Source of the DNA: an uncultured Oscillospiraceae bacterium
GTDB lineage: Bacteria > Bacillota > Clostridia > Oscillospirales > Oscillospiraceae
Reading direction: 5' to 3'
Length of the DNA: 64,000 bases
NCBI GenBank assembly: GCA_934646185.1
Contig: CAKUEH010000014.1
Span: 1 to 64,000, forward strand
Part shown: positions 62,922-64,000 of the stretch, one piece after another
How the letters are laid out: every line of letters begins with the position of its first letter
Numbering within the stretch: position 1 is the stretch's first letter
Translations under genes and position numbers: made by a program
The notes under the pieces: generated by a model
Database searches by the model: none
What the model was told of the DNA's origin: nothing
What the model saw: the letters and a program-made list of their open reading frames with translations, nothing else

Positions 62922-63802
62922 GAAAGAAAAAACGGTATTTTTCCCGCGCGACATGCTTCGTGCTCTGCGCGGTGTTCGCCCTGCTGTTCCTGCTGCCGAC
63001 GGTCCTGACGATCACGAATTCGTTCATGACCCAGAGCGAGATCACCGCGAGCTACGGTCAGGTCTTCGAGAACGCCAACGACGGCAAGAGCTATATCTCC
63101 AAGACCATCAACCTCAAATTCATCCCCGATAAGGTCAGCTTCACGCAGTATTTCACGGTCCTGCTCAAAAGTCCGGACTATCTACTGAAATTCTGGAACT
63201 CGGTGATCCTGACCGCGCCGATCGTCTTTGCGCAGCTCATGGTCGCGTCCATCGCGGCCTACGGCTTTACGCGCTGGCGCGGCAAGGTGCGCGACAGTCT
63301 GTTTTTCTTCTATGTGATCCTGATGCTCATGCCGTATCAGGTCACGCTGGTACCGAACTATCTGGTCAGTGACTGGCTGCACCTGCTCAATACCCGGTGG
63401 GCGATCTTCCTGCCCGGCGCGTTCGCGCCGTTCTCGGTGTTTCTGCTCACCAAATTCATGCGCCGCATCCCCATGGCCGTCATTGAATCGGCCAAGATCG
63501 ACGGCGCGAACGAGTGGCACATCTTCTGGAACATCTGCCTGCCGCAGTGCCGGAGCGCCCTCTATTCCATCGCGATCCTTGTGTTCATCGACAACTGGAA
63601 CATGGTCGAGCAGCCTTTGATCCTGCTCAACGACGTCGAAAAGCAGCCGCTTTCGATGTTCCTGTCCAGCATCAACGCGGGCGAGATCGGCATTGCCTTT
63701 GCCGCCGCTGTCATTTACATGATCCCCGGCCTTCTGCTGTTTTTGCACGGCGAGGCGTATCTGGTGGAGGGTATCGCACATTCTGGCTCTGTGAAAGGAT
63801 AA
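62918..63802 (+). CDS. Carbohydrate ABC transporter permease, second subunit
   Basis: A 294-residue MalG-type permease, the partner of the preceding gene. It has an N-terminal helix after MRKKKRYFSR, an outer loop of ~60 residues, and the EAA loop ESAKIDGANEWHIFWNICLPQC near residue 190. FLPGAFAPFSVFLLTKFMRRIP precedes it. The ATGA overlap with the first permease gives coupled translation. The ATPase is missing from the unit, as is common for CUT1 systems in Firmicutes. Confidence 0.93.
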   Translation: MRKKKRYFSRATCFVLCAVFALLFLLPTVLTITNSFMTQSEITASYGQVFENANDGKSYISKTINLKFIPDKVSFTQYFTVLLKSPDYLLKFWNSVILTAPIVFAQLMVASIAAYGFTRWRGKVRDSLFFFYVILMLMPYQVTLVPNYLVSDWLHLLNTRWAIFLPGAFAPFSVFLLTKFMRRIPMAVIESAKIDGANEWHIFWNICLPQCRSALYSIAILVFIDNWNMVEQPLILLNDVEKQPLSMFLSSINAGEIGIAFAAAVIYMIPGLLLFLHGEAYLVEGIAHSGSVKG

Positions 63803-63813
63803 GGAAAAGAGAT

Positions 63814-64000
63814 ATGGAAAACGGTGTAAGAAAACGCGAATGGGTCAAAACCGCGGCCATTATTCTGCTGGCCGTGCTGCTGGTGCTGACCTTTTTTTCG
63901 AAAACGATCATGAACGCCTCGCTGCCCGAGGTCGCCACGCAGCAGGTGTCCTCCGGCGCGATCAACGCCCGCATCCGCGGCAGCGGCACCGTCGAGGCCA
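63814..64000 (+). CDS. Membrane-fusion (HlyD/RND adaptor-like) protein, N-terminal fragment
   Basis: The first 62 residues of a gene cut by the window edge. A basic start (MENGVRKREWVK) leads into one membrane helix (AAIILLAVLLVLTFF), then NASLPEVATQQVSSGAINARIRGSGTVEA. The VSSGxINxRIRGSGTVEA form is the first strand of adaptor proteins that work with MacB-like or other ABC exporters. AAGGAAAAG precedes the ATG, 11 bases after the permease gene. Whether it belongs to the sugar transporter unit or starts an exporter unit cannot be decided. Confidence 0.75.
   Translation, partial: MENGVRKREWVKTAAIILLAVLLVLTFFSKTIMNASLPEVATQQVSSGAINARIRGSGTVEA

Noticed and set aside
1..64000. CRISPR arrays, rRNA or tRNA genes, transposases and phage genes.
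   Set aside because: No regularly spaced direct repeats, no rRNA core sequences, no tRNA cloverleaf and no recombinase motif were recognised by reading. A tRNA scan could still find a missed case.

Overview
The window looks like a chromosome segment of a GC-rich anaerobic gut Clostridia (Firmicutes), most like the Oscillospiraceae/Ruminococcaceae. The reasons are the Gram-positive ribosomal gene order (secY-adk-map-KOW protein-infA-rpmJ-rpsM-rpsK-rpsD-rpoA-rplQ), a zinc-type S14, strong AGGAGG ribosome binding sites, a group-B-like [FeFe] hydrogenase, a CarD-like regulator, a queT gene behind a probable preQ1 riboswitch, and many short palindromic intergenic repeats. This placement is inferred from gene content, not from a database search. 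No rRNA, tRNA, CRISPR array, transposase or phage gene was seen.

Layout. 1-5.6 kb: end of rpoC, then the str group (L7Ae-like protein, rpsL, rpsG, fusA, tuf). 5.6-9.4 kb: purine metabolism (hpt, purA, purB). 9.4-13.2 kb: small regulatory and remnant genes, repeats, a PrsW-like protease, a two-gene ThrE-like exporter and thiamine pyrophosphokinase. 13.2-17 kb: a nucleoside-type BMP lipoprotein divergent from a guanine deaminase, then a riboswitch and queT. 17-23.8 kb: a minus-strand redox block (HypA, a large FAD/Fe-S oxidoreductase, HypB, a secreted metallophosphoesterase and an [FeFe] hydrogenase). 23.9-28.4 kb: a CmpB-like membrane protein, a CarD-like regulator, and the operon rimM-trmD-sirtuin-homocysteine methyltransferase. 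28.9-31.7 kb: trkA-trkH potassium uptake. 31.8-47.9 kb: the S10-spc-alpha ribosomal superoperon. 48-56.2 kb: a ComEC-like hydrolase, a DtxR-like regulator with a tiny membrane peptide, a strongly structured intergenic element followed by a membrane protein gene, a divergent small regulator/small protein pair, and the minus-strand operon rluA-type synthase, MATE, nucleoside kinase, pepT. 56.6-58.6 kb: a two-component system. 59.2-64 kb: a carbohydrate-type ABC transporter (binding protein and two permeases) and the start of a membrane-fusion protein.

How the genes fit together. Most of the window is housekeeping: translation, purine salvage and synthesis, tRNA and ribosome maturation. Purine handling recurs (hpt, purA, purB, BMP lipoprotein, guanine deaminase, queT). 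The redox block joins two nickel chaperones, a flavin/iron-sulfur enzyme and an [FeFe] hydrogenase, though no nickel enzyme is present.

The least explained signals are non-coding. One is a 274-nt three-armed fold at 50051-50324 whose imperfect pairs are mostly G-U. Another is a 314-nt structured insertion between rpsN and rpsH. There are also at least three families of palindromic repeats, one nested inside another, and an S10 leader whose promoter -35 box lies inside the terminator of the preceding gene. In proteins, the main oddities are a roughly 17-residue insertion in the G domain of EF-Tu, a basic repeat tail on S3, and a small gene split by an amber codon.
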